NCBI RefSeq assembly: GCF_001187535.1
Contig: NZ_LFIO01001304.1
Location: 124,001 to 188,000, forward strand
DNA from: Rhizobium ecuadorense
Lineage (GTDB): Bacteria; Pseudomonadota; Alphaproteobacteria; Rhizobiales; Rhizobiaceae
Reading direction: 5' to 3'
DNA length: 64,000 nucleotides
Shown: positions 22,259 to 29,461 of the stretch, in pieces
Numbering within the stretch: position 1 is the stretch's first letter
Layout of the letters: each line of letters starts with the position of its first letter
Program-made: the position numbers and the translations under genes
Notes under the pieces: generated by a model
Databases searched by the model: none
What the model saw: the letters and a program-made list of their open reading frames with translations, nothing else
What the model was told of the DNA's origin: nothing

Positions 22259-23233
22259 ATGGATCAGATTCTCTATTCGACGCCGGACAATCCCGCCCCG
22301 GAAAACCGCACGGAAGGGTTCTTCGAAACCCATGACGGCCACCGGCTGCGTTACGCCGTCTTCCGCGCCAGTGCTCAGGTCGCCAGGGGCACGGTGGTCA
22401 TCCTGCACGGCCGCAACGAATATATCGAGAAATATTTCGAGACGATCCGCGACCTGACGGCCAAGGGTCTCTGGGTCGCCACCTTCGATATGCGCGGCCA
22501 GGGCGGTTCGGAGCGGCTTCTGAAGCGCCGCAACCACGGCCACATCCGCCGCTTCGTCGATTACGAACGTGACCTCGACACCTTCCTCGAAAAGGTGGTG
22601 TTGCCGGATACCCGCCTGCCCTTCTACCTGCTCGCCCATTCCACAGGCGGGCTGATCGCGCTCTCGGCCGCGCCTTATCTTACCACCCGTATCGATCGCA
22701 TGGTGCTGTCGGCACCCTTTATCGGCCTGACCGGCCAGTCGGCCTCGCCCCGCGTCATCCGAACGCTTGCCGGCACACTGACGGCACTCGGCCTCGGCTT
22801 CCTGCCGCTGACCTCGAAACTGAAGGAGCCGGATTTCCGCGACAACCCGCTGACCTCGGACGAAACCCGCTTCGAGCGCAATGTCGCGATGATGAAAGCC
22901 CATCCGGAGCTGACGCTCGGGCCGCCGACGGCCCGCTGGCTGACCGAGGCTTTTCGCACGATGGACCGGGTCACCTCGCCCAACCATCTCTTCTCGATCA
23001 CCATCCCGACCATCGTCATCGCCCCGACGCGAGATGGCGTCGTTCCCTACACGGCGCAGGAGCGGCTCTCGCGTTATTTCCGCGCCGGCCAACTGGTGCC
23101 GATCAACGGCGCCCGCCACGAAATCTTCCAGGAACGGGATACCTATCGCGCCGCCGCCCTTGCCGCCTTCCACGCCTTCATTCCCGGCAGCGACGCCGAA
23201 GAAAACCAGGACGTCGCCGCCCTCGGCACGTGA
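22259..23233 (+). CDS. Alpha/beta hydrolase, lysophospholipase-like
   Basis: A 324-residue serine hydrolase of the Hydrolase_4 / PldB-like group. The oxyanion strand VVILHGRNEYIEKY (near 45) is typical of monoacylglycerol and lysophospholipid lipases. The nucleophile elbow reads AHSTGG rather than the usual GHSMGG, with Ser still central. FDMRGQGGS and a late GARHE, which could carry the catalytic His, complete the pattern. There is no signal peptide. ATG 22259 is chosen because homologous sequence begins there; the frame opens at 22205. Substrate unknown. Confidence 0.82.
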   Translation: MDQILYSTPDNPAPENRTEGFFETHDGHRLRYAVFRASAQVARGTVVILHGRNEYIEKYFETIRDLTAKGLWVATFDMRGQGGSERLLKRRNHGHIRRFVDYERDLDTFLEKVVLPDTRLPFYLLAHSTGGLIALSAAPYLTTRIDRMVLSAPFIGLTGQSASPRVIRTLAGTLTALGLGFLPLTSKLKEPDFRDNPLTSDETRFERNVAMMKAHPELTLGPPTARWLTEAFRTMDRVTSPNHLFSITIPTIVIAPTRDGVVPYTAQERLSRYFRAGQLVPINGARHEIFQERDTYRAAALAAFHAFIPGSDAEENQDVAALGT

Positions 23234-23240
23234 GCCGGAT

Positions 23241-23324
23241 CGGCAGAGCCGACGGGGGGATCAGCAGAGCCAACCCCGGGGGACTGGCAAGCCAACCCAG
23301 GGATTGGCAAGCCAACCCGGGATT
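23241..23324 (+). repeat. Degenerate 20-21 bp tandem repeat, about four units
   Basis: Units of the form GGCAAGCCAACCCGGGAT recur about four times between the hydrolase stop and the convergent hisN stop. The last two units are nearly identical; the first two are more diverged. The array touches the hisN stop codon. Units are rich in CCC/GGG. Confidence 0.7.
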
Positions 23325-24096
23325 AGCGCTGCAGGATGGCGATCGCCTGATCGTAGACCGCCCGGCTGCCGGCGGCGATGATCGAGCCGCCGTTCTCAGG
23401 CCGTCCGCCGTCCCAGGTGGTGATGATGCCGCCCGCCCCCTCGATGACCGGGATGATGCCGCCGACGTCATAGGGCTTCAGGCTGTTTTCGACGACGAGA
23501 TCGATATGGCCGGCGGCAAGCAGCGCATAGGCGTAGCAGTCGCAGCCGTAGCGGAAGAGCCGGACCTGGCTCTCGATCTCGCGGTATTTCTCCATCTCCT
23601 CGCCGGCGAAGAGATGCGGTGAGGTGGTGAACAGGATGGCGTTCGAAAGCGCCTCGCATTGGCGCGTCGCCAGCCGCCGCTCGCCCTCGGGGCCGCTATA
23701 GAGCGAGCCGTTCTGGTCGGCGAAATAACGCTCGCCGGTAAAGGGCTGTTCGATCATGCCCATGATCGCCCGCCCTTCCTTCTGCAGGCCGATCAGCGTT
23801 CCCCACACCGGCAGGCCGGAGATGAAGGCGCGCGTGCCATCGATCGGATCGATCACCCAGACATAGTCGCGATCGAGCCCGACATTGCCGTGCTCCTCGC
23901 CGAGAATGCCGTGGTCGGGGAAATTCTCCTCGATCAGCGCCCGGATGGCGAGTTCGGCCGCCCGATCGCCCTCCGTCACCGGATCGAAACCGGAAGAAAG
24001 CTTGTTGGTGATATCGAGGCCGGAGCGGAAGCGCGGCAGCGTCTCGGCCTTGGCGGCCTCCGCCAGACGGTTGAAGAACGAGCGGTCAGGAAGCAT
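23323..24096 (-). CDS. hisN: Histidinol-phosphatase, inositol-monophosphatase family
   Basis: A 257-residue Mg-dependent phosphatase. Metal-site motifs are GEEHG (Glu67/68) and VIDPIDGTRAF (Asp83, Asp86), with the second metal-site block KPYDVGGIIPVIEGAGG near 210. The RAFISG variant and the length fit the HisN-type histidinol-phosphatase (last-but-one steps of histidine synthesis) better than SuhB-type inositol monophosphatase, but both activities occur in the family. It stands alone, read leftward from a promoter region shared with a divergent small RNA. Confidence 0.82.
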   Translation of the reverse strand: MLPDRSFFNRLAEAAKAETLPRFRSGLDITNKLSSGFDPVTEGDRAAELAIRALIEENFPDHGILGEEHGNVGLDRDYVWVIDPIDGTRAFISGLPVWGTLIGLQKEGRAIMGMIEQPFTGERYFADQNGSLYSGPEGERRLATRQCEALSNAILFTTSPHLFAGEEMEKYREIESQVRLFRYGCDCYAYALLAAGHIDLVVENSLKPYDVGGIIPVIEGAGGIITTWDGGRPENGGSIIAAGSRAVYDQAIAILQR

Positions 24097-24249
24097 GAGG
24101 GATCCGTTTGGCTGGCGGGCGTGACGCTTTCATAACGAAAAGCAGCGGGAATGCAAACACAGCAGGCAGTTCGATCGGGACGTGGGTGAACCCTCCAATC
24201 GCTTCCATTGCGCGCCCACTGCCCAAAGATGTCGCAGCGCAATATATTG

Positions 24250-24278
24250 CTTGACATTTGTGCAATGCAATAGTAGCG
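24250..24278 (+). promoter_or_regulatory. Promoter of the mmgR/suhB-type small RNA
   Basis: CTTGAC (24250-24255) is a good -35 element for rhizobial housekeeping sigma. It is followed at about 15-17 bases by the A/T-rich AATAGTAG region as -10. This puts the transcription start near 24286, where the structured RNA begins. Confidence 0.6.
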
Positions 24279-24285
24279 TCCTTGG

Positions 24286-24364
24286 TACAGTCTTCTGACT
24301 GTAAATACCCTCCTTGGGTGTTTCCTCCCTAGACTTAGCCGCGCTTACAAGCGCGGTTTTTTTT
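24286..24364 (+). ncRNA. mmgR: Small regulatory RNA of the suhB/mmgR (alpha-r8) family
   Basis: About 77 nt with three stem-loops. The first is TACAGTC / GACTGTA with a 4-base loop. The second is ACCC-TCCTT-GGGT with a pyrimidine loop. The third is the terminator CCGCGCTT / AAGCGCGG followed by eight T. CTCC-rich single-stranded stretches (loop 2 and the linker TTTCCTCCCT) resemble anti-Shine-Dalgarno seeds. Length, fold and position beside an IMPase-family gene fit the alpha-proteobacterial suhB/MmgR family, which in Sinorhizobium limits polyhydroxybutyrate accumulation. The family call is from memory of the pattern. Confidence 0.72.
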
Positions 24365-24423
24365 GGCCGGGAGATTTTTGGCCCGCAGACATGGCCGGAT
24401 AATATCGGTGAAATCGACGCAGG

Positions 24424-25305
24424 CTATTCGGCGGCCAGCGCCCGGTCGCCGGCGAATTTCTCGACATAATCCGCCATCTGCTGCATGAAACCCGTGACCG
24501 CCTCAGCCACCGCGGCGAAGTCGGCGCGTTTCTCCAGCGTAACCTCGTCGACATAGATCGCCCGGTTCACTTCGATCTGCAGCGCATGCAGGCCGCGCGA
24601 GGGCCGGCCGTAATGTTCGGTGATGAAGCCGCCAGCATAGGGCTTGTTGCGGATCGCCGCAAAGCCCATTTCCTCGAGGATGGCGATGGCGGCGCGCGAA
24701 AGTTCGGCCGAAGCGCTGGTGCCGTAACGATCGCCGATGATGAAATCAGGCCGCGCGGTGCTGCCGGCGACGCGCACATTGCCGGGCATCGAATGGCAGT
24801 CGATCAGCACGCCGAAACCGAACTGTACATGCGTTCGCGCGATCAGCCGCCGGAGCGTCGCATGATAGGGTTTGTAGACCGCTTCGACCCGGTCGAGCCC
24901 CTCCTGCACCGGCAGCCGCCGCGCATAGATCTCCATGTTCTCGGCGACGATGCGCGGAATAGTGCCGAGCCCGCCGGCGACCCGGAGCGAGTTGATATTG
25001 GCATAGGGCGGCAGCAGCCCGTCGAACATCCTGGGATCAAGCTCATAGGGCTCGCGATTGACGTCGAGATAGGCGCGCGGAAAGTTGGCGGCCAGGAGCG
25101 GTGCGCCGAGTACCACGGCCGAACCGAACAGCTCGTCGACATAATGATCCTCGGAACGGCGTATGGCGATGCCCTCGAGCCTGGACTGGGCGATAAATTC
25201 CGGTGGATAAATACGGCCGCTATGAGGGGAGTTGTAGACGAAGGGAATGGTCTGCGACACGGGCTCATGAACCTCAAAAAGCTCGTATTCGCGTATCTCC
25301 GGCAC
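24424..25305 (-). CDS. N-formylglutamate amidohydrolase family
   Basis: A 293-residue protein of the FGase family, which hydrolyses N-formylglutamate to glutamate and formate in histidine breakdown. Metal-ligand blocks are NSPHSGR near residue 25, RSEDHYVDELF near 50 and LIDCHSMPG near 165. GGFITEHYGRP and ALQIEVNRAIYVD complete the pattern. No other hut gene is adjacent, so the physiological substrate is uncertain. The stop is 59 bases past the small RNA terminator. Confidence 0.85.
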   Translation of the reverse strand: MPEIREYELFEVHEPVSQTIPFVYNSPHSGRIYPPEFIAQSRLEGIAIRRSEDHYVDELFGSAVVLGAPLLAANFPRAYLDVNREPYELDPRMFDGLLPPYANINSLRVAGGLGTIPRIVAENMEIYARRLPVQEGLDRVEAVYKPYHATLRRLIARTHVQFGFGVLIDCHSMPGNVRVAGSTARPDFIIGDRYGTSASAELSRAAIAILEEMGFAAIRNKPYAGGFITEHYGRPSRGLHALQIEVNRAIYVDEVTLEKRADFAAVAEAVTGFMQQMADYVEKFAGDRALAAE

Positions 25306-25422
25306 TTTCGGCCCTCTTTACCATGTCATGAACTGGCTGCTTTGCCCATGTTGCCAGTTGCCCGGCCCCAAGTCCATACTATGTAGGAGGGATGCGGTCG
25401 CGCACAGGCAATTCACCGGTTG

Positions 25423-25435
25423 TTTACCGGGTAAA
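25423..25435. promoter_or_regulatory. Palindrome upstream of cpdR
   Basis: TTTACC and GGTAAA flank a single central base 57 bases before the cpdR start. It may be an operator. It does not match the CtrA TTAA-N7-TTAA pattern. Confidence 0.35.
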
Positions 25436-25491
25436 GACTAGTGTAAACCCCGGGCACCCACCAAAAACTTATTGATCAGCGGTCTGGATTG

Positions 25492-25854
25492 ATGACTCAG
25501 AAGATACTTCTCGCAGAAGACGACAACGACATGCGCCGCTTCCTGGTGAAAGCGCTCGAAAAGGCCGGTTACAAGGTCCTTTCCTATGACAATGGCGCCA
25601 GCGCCTATGACCGGCTGCGCGAGGAGCCGTTTTCCCTGCTGCTGACCGATATCGTCATGCCCGAGATGGATGGCATCGAGCTGGCGCGCCGCGCCACCGA
25701 GCTCGACCCCGACCTGAAGGTGATGTTCATCACCGGTTTTGCGGCCGTGGCGCTGAACCCTGATTCGAAGGCGCCGAAGGATGCCAAGGTGCTTTCCAAG
25801 CCTTTCCACCTGCGCGATCTCGTCGACGAGGTCAACAAAATGCTTGCCGCATAA
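25492..25854 (+). CDS. cpdR1: Single-domain response regulator CpdR1, cell-cycle control
   Basis: A 120-residue receiver domain with no output domain. The acidic pocket is AEDD (8-11), the phosphoacceptor is Asp53 in LLTDIVMPEMDG, and the switch residues are T(84)GF and the Lys in LSKPF. In Caulobacter and Sinorhizobium, unphosphorylated CpdR directs ClpXP to the pole so that CtrA and other substrates are degraded, while the CckA-ChpT relay phosphorylates it. The sequence closely matches my recollection of S. meliloti CpdR1. ATG 25492 follows an in-frame TTG that is not needed. Confidence 0.9.
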   Translation: MTQKILLAEDDNDMRRFLVKALEKAGYKVLSYDNGASAYDRLREEPFSLLLTDIVMPEMDGIELARRATELDPDLKVMFITGFAAVALNPDSKAPKDAKVLSKPFHLRDLVDEVNKMLAA

Positions 25855-25894
25855 GGCTTGCCGGGCGGCGCGTCACAAAACTGAAAAAAGCCTA

Positions 25895-25923
25895 TTGACG
25901 GCTCCGAAGGTTTTGTGATCTAT
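25895..25923 (+). promoter_or_regulatory. Promoter of tRNA-Val
   Basis: TTGACG (25895-25900) and ATCTAT (25918-25923) are separated by 17 bases and end 15 bases before the tRNA, matching a housekeeping sigma promoter. Confidence 0.65.
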
Positions 25924-25938
25924 GCGCCGCCATCGGAT

Positions 25939-26013
<75 letters not shown>

Positions 26014-26039
26014 TCCGATCTCCCTGACATCGTTGATAG

Positions 26040-26059
26040 ATCCCCGTCTTGGGGATTTT
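26040..26059 (+). terminator. Terminator after tRNA-Val
   Basis: A 6-bp stem ATCCCC / GGGGAT with loop GTCTT is followed by TTT, 26 bases after the tRNA end. Confidence 0.65.
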
Positions 26060-26349
26060 CCGGCTCCGGTCATCGGCACGCGGATTTTCAATACGCTGCG
26101 GGAGCCCCGCAGATGGAGAAATGGGGGACGGACGACGCAGAGGACACGCAAGGCGATATCCATAGTCCTCGGCCTTACCCTGATTGGGTCGGCCTCGTCG
26201 GTTTCGGTTATATGCAGCTTCATGTCGTCGAACCCATCAGCATCAAGCTGTGGCTGATCCGATCACCCTATTCGCGGCTGGTGCAGCGATCCTCTGGGAT
26301 GATTTCAAAAATCCCTAAGGCGCGCCCTATCACGATTCATGCGGCGCGC

Positions 26350-26410
26350 TTTTATGCATGTCGTTATCTCGAAGCCGCTGCACACTTCCGGGCAACATGC
26401 TTTGACATTG
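26350..26410 (+). repeat. Dispersed intergenic repeat, copy 1 (RIME-like)
   Basis: The block TTTTATGCATGTCG ... CTTCCGGGCAACATGC aligns with the reverse complement of the element at 30558-30617 and is an imperfect palindrome. A GCGCGCC / GGCGCGC hairpin (26320-26349) abuts it. The surrounding 26060-26540 region has an open frame (26113-26472) that runs through the repeat and is judged non-coding; I see nothing else in it. Confidence 0.65.
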
Positions 26411-26540
26411 TTCGACGCCGGGCGCCGGCCGGTAAAGACCAAAATAAGTCACAGAACAGTGCCAATGCCTAGCTATCCAACGTATGGCTATTGACGCACG
26501 GGCGATTCGCCGCTGCAGACAGATGGGGTTGAGACAGAGA

Positions 26541-27035
26541 ATGAGACTTTCCGCGCCTATTGCCGCCGCAATTTTTTCCACCGCCTTCGCCTTGCCGGCC
26601 TTTGCCGCGCCGGCGTCTCCCCCCGAGACCTTTCCAGGCGCGCCCGGTGTCATCACCCTTTCCGGCAAATGTGCCAAGCTTGTTGTTGCCAAGTTCGACG
26701 CCACCAAGGGCTGCAAGAACGAGCTTGCCAGCGTCACGCTGGTCAATGGCGTGGTGACCTTCATCTTCACCTCGGACGGCAAGGCGCTCGGCTTTCAGGG
26801 CGACGGCAGCGGCATCAAGCCCGCCTCCAACGGCAATGCCCGCCTGCCGCTCAGCCTCGTCACCACGGGTGTCGGCAACAAGATGACGGGCCAGGTCAAG
26901 GTCGCCGGCTTCTGCACTTTCGGCAATCCCTATGCCGGCAAGCCGATTGCGATCGAATGCACGGCCGAAAGCAAGGATTCCTCCTTCGCCGGCAGCTTCC
27001 GCACCGGCGGCAAGCTGGTGAAAAAGGGCAAATAA
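26541..27035 (+). CDS. Exported hypothetical protein
   Basis: A 164-residue protein. Residues 1-22 (RLSAPIAAAIFSTAFALPAFA) form a clear Sec signal peptide with cleavage expected after AFA. The mature part has four cysteines near 46, 59, 126 and 142, which may form two disulfides, and a beta-rich look (VTLVNGVVTFIFTSDGKALGFQG). It ends in a basic tail. I do not recognise a family. The frame opens at 26484, but ATG 26541 gives the signal peptide directly. A periplasmic or secreted location is likely. Confidence 0.7.
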   Translation: MRLSAPIAAAIFSTAFALPAFAAPASPPETFPGAPGVITLSGKCAKLVVAKFDATKGCKNELASVTLVNGVVTFIFTSDGKALGFQGDGSGIKPASNGNARLPLSLVTTGVGNKMTGQVKVAGFCTFGNPYAGKPIAIECTAESKDSSFAGSFRTGGKLVKKGK

Positions 27036-27102
27036 CAAAAACAGCTCCGGCAAACTGCGCGAGAGCTTTGCGGCTATGCTTCGCTGAAAAAGCCGGATGC
27101 CG

Positions 27103-27828
27103 TCAGGCGCACCACGCGCCGCCGGCAGCCCCTGGCTTGCGCGCCAGCCCCTCATTGATCAGCTGCGCGCCGAAAGAGCGCCCGTCGCGCGAGACGACGC
27201 GCGGCGCGCCTGAGGCCTCCGTCTTGCCCGCGGCGTTCATGGTGAAGGGACCGGCGTTCAGCAGCCCCAGCAGCCGCGACTTGGCGGCAAAGGCCACCCT
27301 GCGTTCGCCGTCACAGCGCGCCTGATCGACGACGGGGCTTGCCATGTCGGCGATCACGATCTTCTCGCCCTTGTACCAGAAGACGCCGCCATCGCCGACA
27401 CAGTTGATATGGGCGCCCTGGCCGCAATAGCCGAAGGCGACCGTGCCTGTTTCCGGATTGGCAGGGGTAAGCGGGGACGGCACCGCCTTGACCGGCTGGA
27501 TCGCCGGCGTCGGGATCGTCGCCGGCGGCAGCAACTGCGATTGCTTCACCGGCGGCGCGGCTTTTGGCGTGGGTGTGGCAAGCGCCACCTGCTTCGGCGG
27601 CACGTCCTTGCTGGCGACAGGTCGCTGCTCCGCCGCTTCCCGCGCGACCGGCGCCGATTGCCGCGCAAGCATCGGCTCAATGCTCTTCCAATGGTCGTGG
27701 GCGACGATACCGCCGATCGCGGCAATGCCGATCACCGCCCAGGGCAGCAATCCGCCACCGCTGCTGCGCGCTTTGCTCTTTCCTCTCGCCGGCGCCTTGC
27801 GGCGGCCGCGTGTCGCTGTCTTGGCCAT
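27103..27828 (-). CDS. Membrane-anchored protein with degenerate nuclease-like (SNase) domain
   Basis: A 241-residue protein. Residues 1-23 are Lys/Arg-rich, ~27-43 form one membrane helix (LLPWAVIGIAAIGGIVA), ~45-125 are a Pro/Ala-rich periplasmic linker and ~130-241 resemble a thermonuclease domain. In the motif that reads RLLLVDTPE in the S. aureus enzyme, this one reads VIADMASPV, so the Arg, Asp and Glu of the active site appear absent. Three cysteines (GYCGQG, INCVGD, QARCDG) are conserved-looking. It may be a binding rather than a cleaving protein. Confidence 0.6.
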   Translation of the reverse strand: MAKTATRGRRKAPARGKSKARSSGGGLLPWAVIGIAAIGGIVAHDHWKSIEPMLARQSAPVAREAAEQRPVASKDVPPKQVALATPTPKAAPPVKQSQLLPPATIPTPAIQPVKAVPSPLTPANPETGTVAFGYCGQGAHINCVGDGGVFWYKGEKIVIADMASPVVDQARCDGERRVAFAAKSRLLGLLNAGPFTMNAAGKTEASGAPRVVSRDGRSFGAQLINEGLARKPGAAGGAWCA

Positions 27829-27932
27829 CTGTCCGATTCCCGTGAGGCCGCAATTATCGCCGCCCAATCCTTTCTGAAAGGTTGGCGCGGCGACAGGATG
27901 ATGCAGGGTTCACCGATCTGTGCCTCGAACGG

Positions 27933-27954
27933 CATGCCGGCAGCGGCCGGCATG
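27933..27954. repeat. Perfect hairpin upstream of mgtC
   Basis: CATGCCGGC and GCCGGCATG form a 9-bp stem with an AGCG tetraloop, about 105 bases before the mgtC-like start. No T-run follows. It may be a leader structure or a REP-type element. Confidence 0.4.
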
Positions 27955-28058
27955 GGAGAATGCCCGTGGGGAATCCAGACGCACGAGTGAAAAAAGCCGA
28001 ACAAATCTAGCGCTCACACGTTAGCCAGCGAAAATTTCATATGCTGTAGGAAGAATCC

Positions 28059-28571
28059 ATGGATCTGATCATCGCCGACATGATACCGGCGTCGCGTATC
28101 CACTATCCCGTCATCTTCGCCCGCCTGCTCGGCGCCATCGTCTTCGGCGGGCTGATCGGCTTCGAGCGTGAGGCACGCGACCGCCCGGCAGGCTTCCGCA
28201 CCCATATTCTGATCAGTCTTGCCGCGGCCCTCTTCGCCATCATTTCGATCGAGGCTGTGCACATGCCGGGTTTTGCCGATGACGCGCAGGTGCGGATCGA
28301 TCCGCTGCGCGTCATCGAAGCGGTGACCGCCGGCGTCGCTTTTCTTGCCGCCGGCATGATCGTCTTTGCCAGAGGTCGGGTGCACGGGCTGACGACGGGC
28401 GCCGGCATGTGGCTCTCCGGCGCGATCGGCCTTGCCATGGGCTTCGGTTACTGGCCGATAGCCTTCTTCACGACACTGGCCGCCATCTGCGTGCTCTTCG
28501 CCTTCGGCAAGCTCGAACAACGGTTCGGCTACAATTCCGCACGGCGTGCCGATCGGGATGACGACCAATAA
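28059..28571 (+). CDS. MgtC/SapB family inner-membrane protein
   Basis: A 170-residue protein with four to five hydrophobic segments. The first carries the family motif ARLLGAIVFGGLIGFERE near residues 21-38, followed by RPAGFRTHILISLAAAL and the GVAFLAAGMIV and GLTTGAGMWLSGAIGLAMGFG blocks. MgtC proteins help growth at low magnesium and in hosts, in some cases by acting on ATP synthase; this short form lacks the C-terminal ACT-like domain. AGGAAGAA precedes the ATG. Confidence 0.85.
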   Translation: MDLIIADMIPASRIHYPVIFARLLGAIVFGGLIGFEREARDRPAGFRTHILISLAAALFAIISIEAVHMPGFADDAQVRIDPLRVIEAVTAGVAFLAAGMIVFARGRVHGLTTGAGMWLSGAIGLAMGFGYWPIAFFTTLAAICVLFAFGKLEQRFGYNSARRADRDDDQ

Positions 28572-28604
28572 AAAACGGACGCCCGGCATATGCCGGACGT
28601 CCGT
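28568..28604 (-). terminator. Terminator for the leftward small genes
   Basis: The arms ACGGACG-CCCGGCA and TGCCGG-ACGTCCGT form a long hairpin. On the minus strand it is followed by TTTTTTATT. It overlaps the end of the mgtC gene, so it may also slow rightward transcription. Confidence 0.75.
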
Positions 28605-28626
28605 ATCAGCGTGATGGCCGGTCTGC

Positions 28627-28821
28627 TCATTCCGAGCGTGCGGCCGAAGGATTGTTTTTTCCAACCGATGCCTTTGCGCCGAAGGACGGGGCGCCGATGG
28701 ACGGGGCAAGCGGCTCTTGGCTTTTGCCGATATCGATGCGCTCATCCGCCGCCTCGCGTGCAGCCTGCCATTCATTTTCGTGCCGGATAAGGATCTCGCG
28801 GGGCACAAAGTTGATCGTCAT
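28627..28821 (-). CDS. Small hypothetical protein
   Basis: A 64-residue charged protein with an ordered first half (INFVPREILIRHENEWQAA) and a Ser/Ala/Pro tail. There is no signal or membrane segment and I recognise no family. It ends 23 bases before a strong leftward terminator and is followed on the same strand by another small gene, which supports expression. The ribosome site is weak. Confidence 0.5.
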   Translation of the reverse strand: MTINFVPREILIRHENEWQAAREAADERIDIGKSQEPLAPSIGAPSFGAKASVGKNNPSAARSE

Positions 28822-28879
28822 ATGTTTCTCACTTGTTCGAATTGCTGTCGGGGCGCCAAAAAGGCTTGCGGAATGCCGG

Positions 28880-29122
28880 TTATTTCTTGGTCTCTGCCTT
28901 GCCTTTCAGGTCGGGGTCCTTGATGTCGGGACCACCCTTGGAAAGGTCGGCACCGGTAACATGGGCCGGCACGTGAATGTCGTGATAGACACCCGGCGTC
29001 AGCGTCAGGTCGACATGATGCGGCGGCAGCACCTGCGCCTTCTGCATGCGGTTCGGCTTCGCCCGCTTCATGCGGTCGGACGCCTCCGTGCGTTTGTCGG
29101 GAACATGGGTCGAAGTGTGCAT
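28880..29122 (-). CDS. Small hypothetical protein, His/Pro-rich
   Basis: An 80-residue basic protein. AAGGAGG lies 6 bases before ATG 29122, a strong ribosome site; a second ATG at 29125 is 3 bases away from it. The middle reads VLPPHHVDLTLTPGVYHDIHVPAHVTG, with five His, and could bind a metal. The ends are charged. No family is recognised. It is likely co-transcribed with the 64-residue gene downstream. Confidence 0.6.
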   Translation of the reverse strand: MHTSTHVPDKRTEASDRMKRAKPNRMQKAQVLPPHHVDLTLTPGVYHDIHVPAHVTGADLSKGGPDIKDPDLKGKAETKK

Positions 29123-29250
29123 CATCGGCCTCCTTTTTAAGCTCAACCAGGGTCTAACGAGCAGGTGCCGGGATGGTTCCAAAAAAACACTTCATTTCCG
29201 TGCCGCCGCCGGACTTGACTGACCGGGGAAGTTGATTACCTAAGGCCTGT

Positions 29251-29364
29251 CCCGCAGCCTTCCAGACATCGGCTACGGGTAATTTGGTGCCGGGCCCCTC
29301 TGGCGAGAGTTTTACGGCGCTCTCGTGATGTCGGTACCGCCTGCAGCATAGCCGGCGGATTTTT
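29251..29364 (+). promoter_or_regulatory. Structured 5' leader with pseudoknot and attenuator-like hairpin
   Basis: Hairpin A pairs CCCGCAGCC (29251-29259) with GGCTACGGG (29271-29279). Its loop contains GACATC, which is complementary to GATGTC at 29327-29332, allowing a pseudoknot. Between them CGAGAG (29304-29309) pairs with CTCTCG (29320-29325). Immediately after, CCGCC (29337-29341) pairs with GGCGG (29354-29358), followed by ATTTTT, like a terminator. The layout suggests a riboswitch or attenuator for the DUF475/TerC gene. Such genes often carry the Mn-sensing yybP-ykoY riboswitch, but its GGGGAGUAG signature is not seen. The rest of the 29123-29461 gap shows nothing assignable. Confidence 0.5.
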
Positions 29365-29461
29365 CATCGATGAACAAGCTCAACATGCCTTATCCGCATG
29401 CCCGTCGTGGCATGCCGCATTTCCCCCTCTCCACCATGATTTGCGGCCGCGAGGTGCGGCC

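Noticed and set aside
23241..23324. Repeat array as a CRISPR
   Set aside because: Units are 20-21 bp, directly adjacent and degenerate with no unique spacers; no cas genes.
26113..26472. 119-codon plus-strand frame after tRNA-Val
   Set aside because: It runs through the dispersed repeat at 26350-26410 and has no ribosome site; the same repeat translates into part of another spurious frame near 30.6 kb.
29251..29364. Direct assignment of the leader to the yybP-ykoY riboswitch
   Set aside because: The gene context fits, but the GGGGAGUAG signature is not visible, so it is left unassigned.
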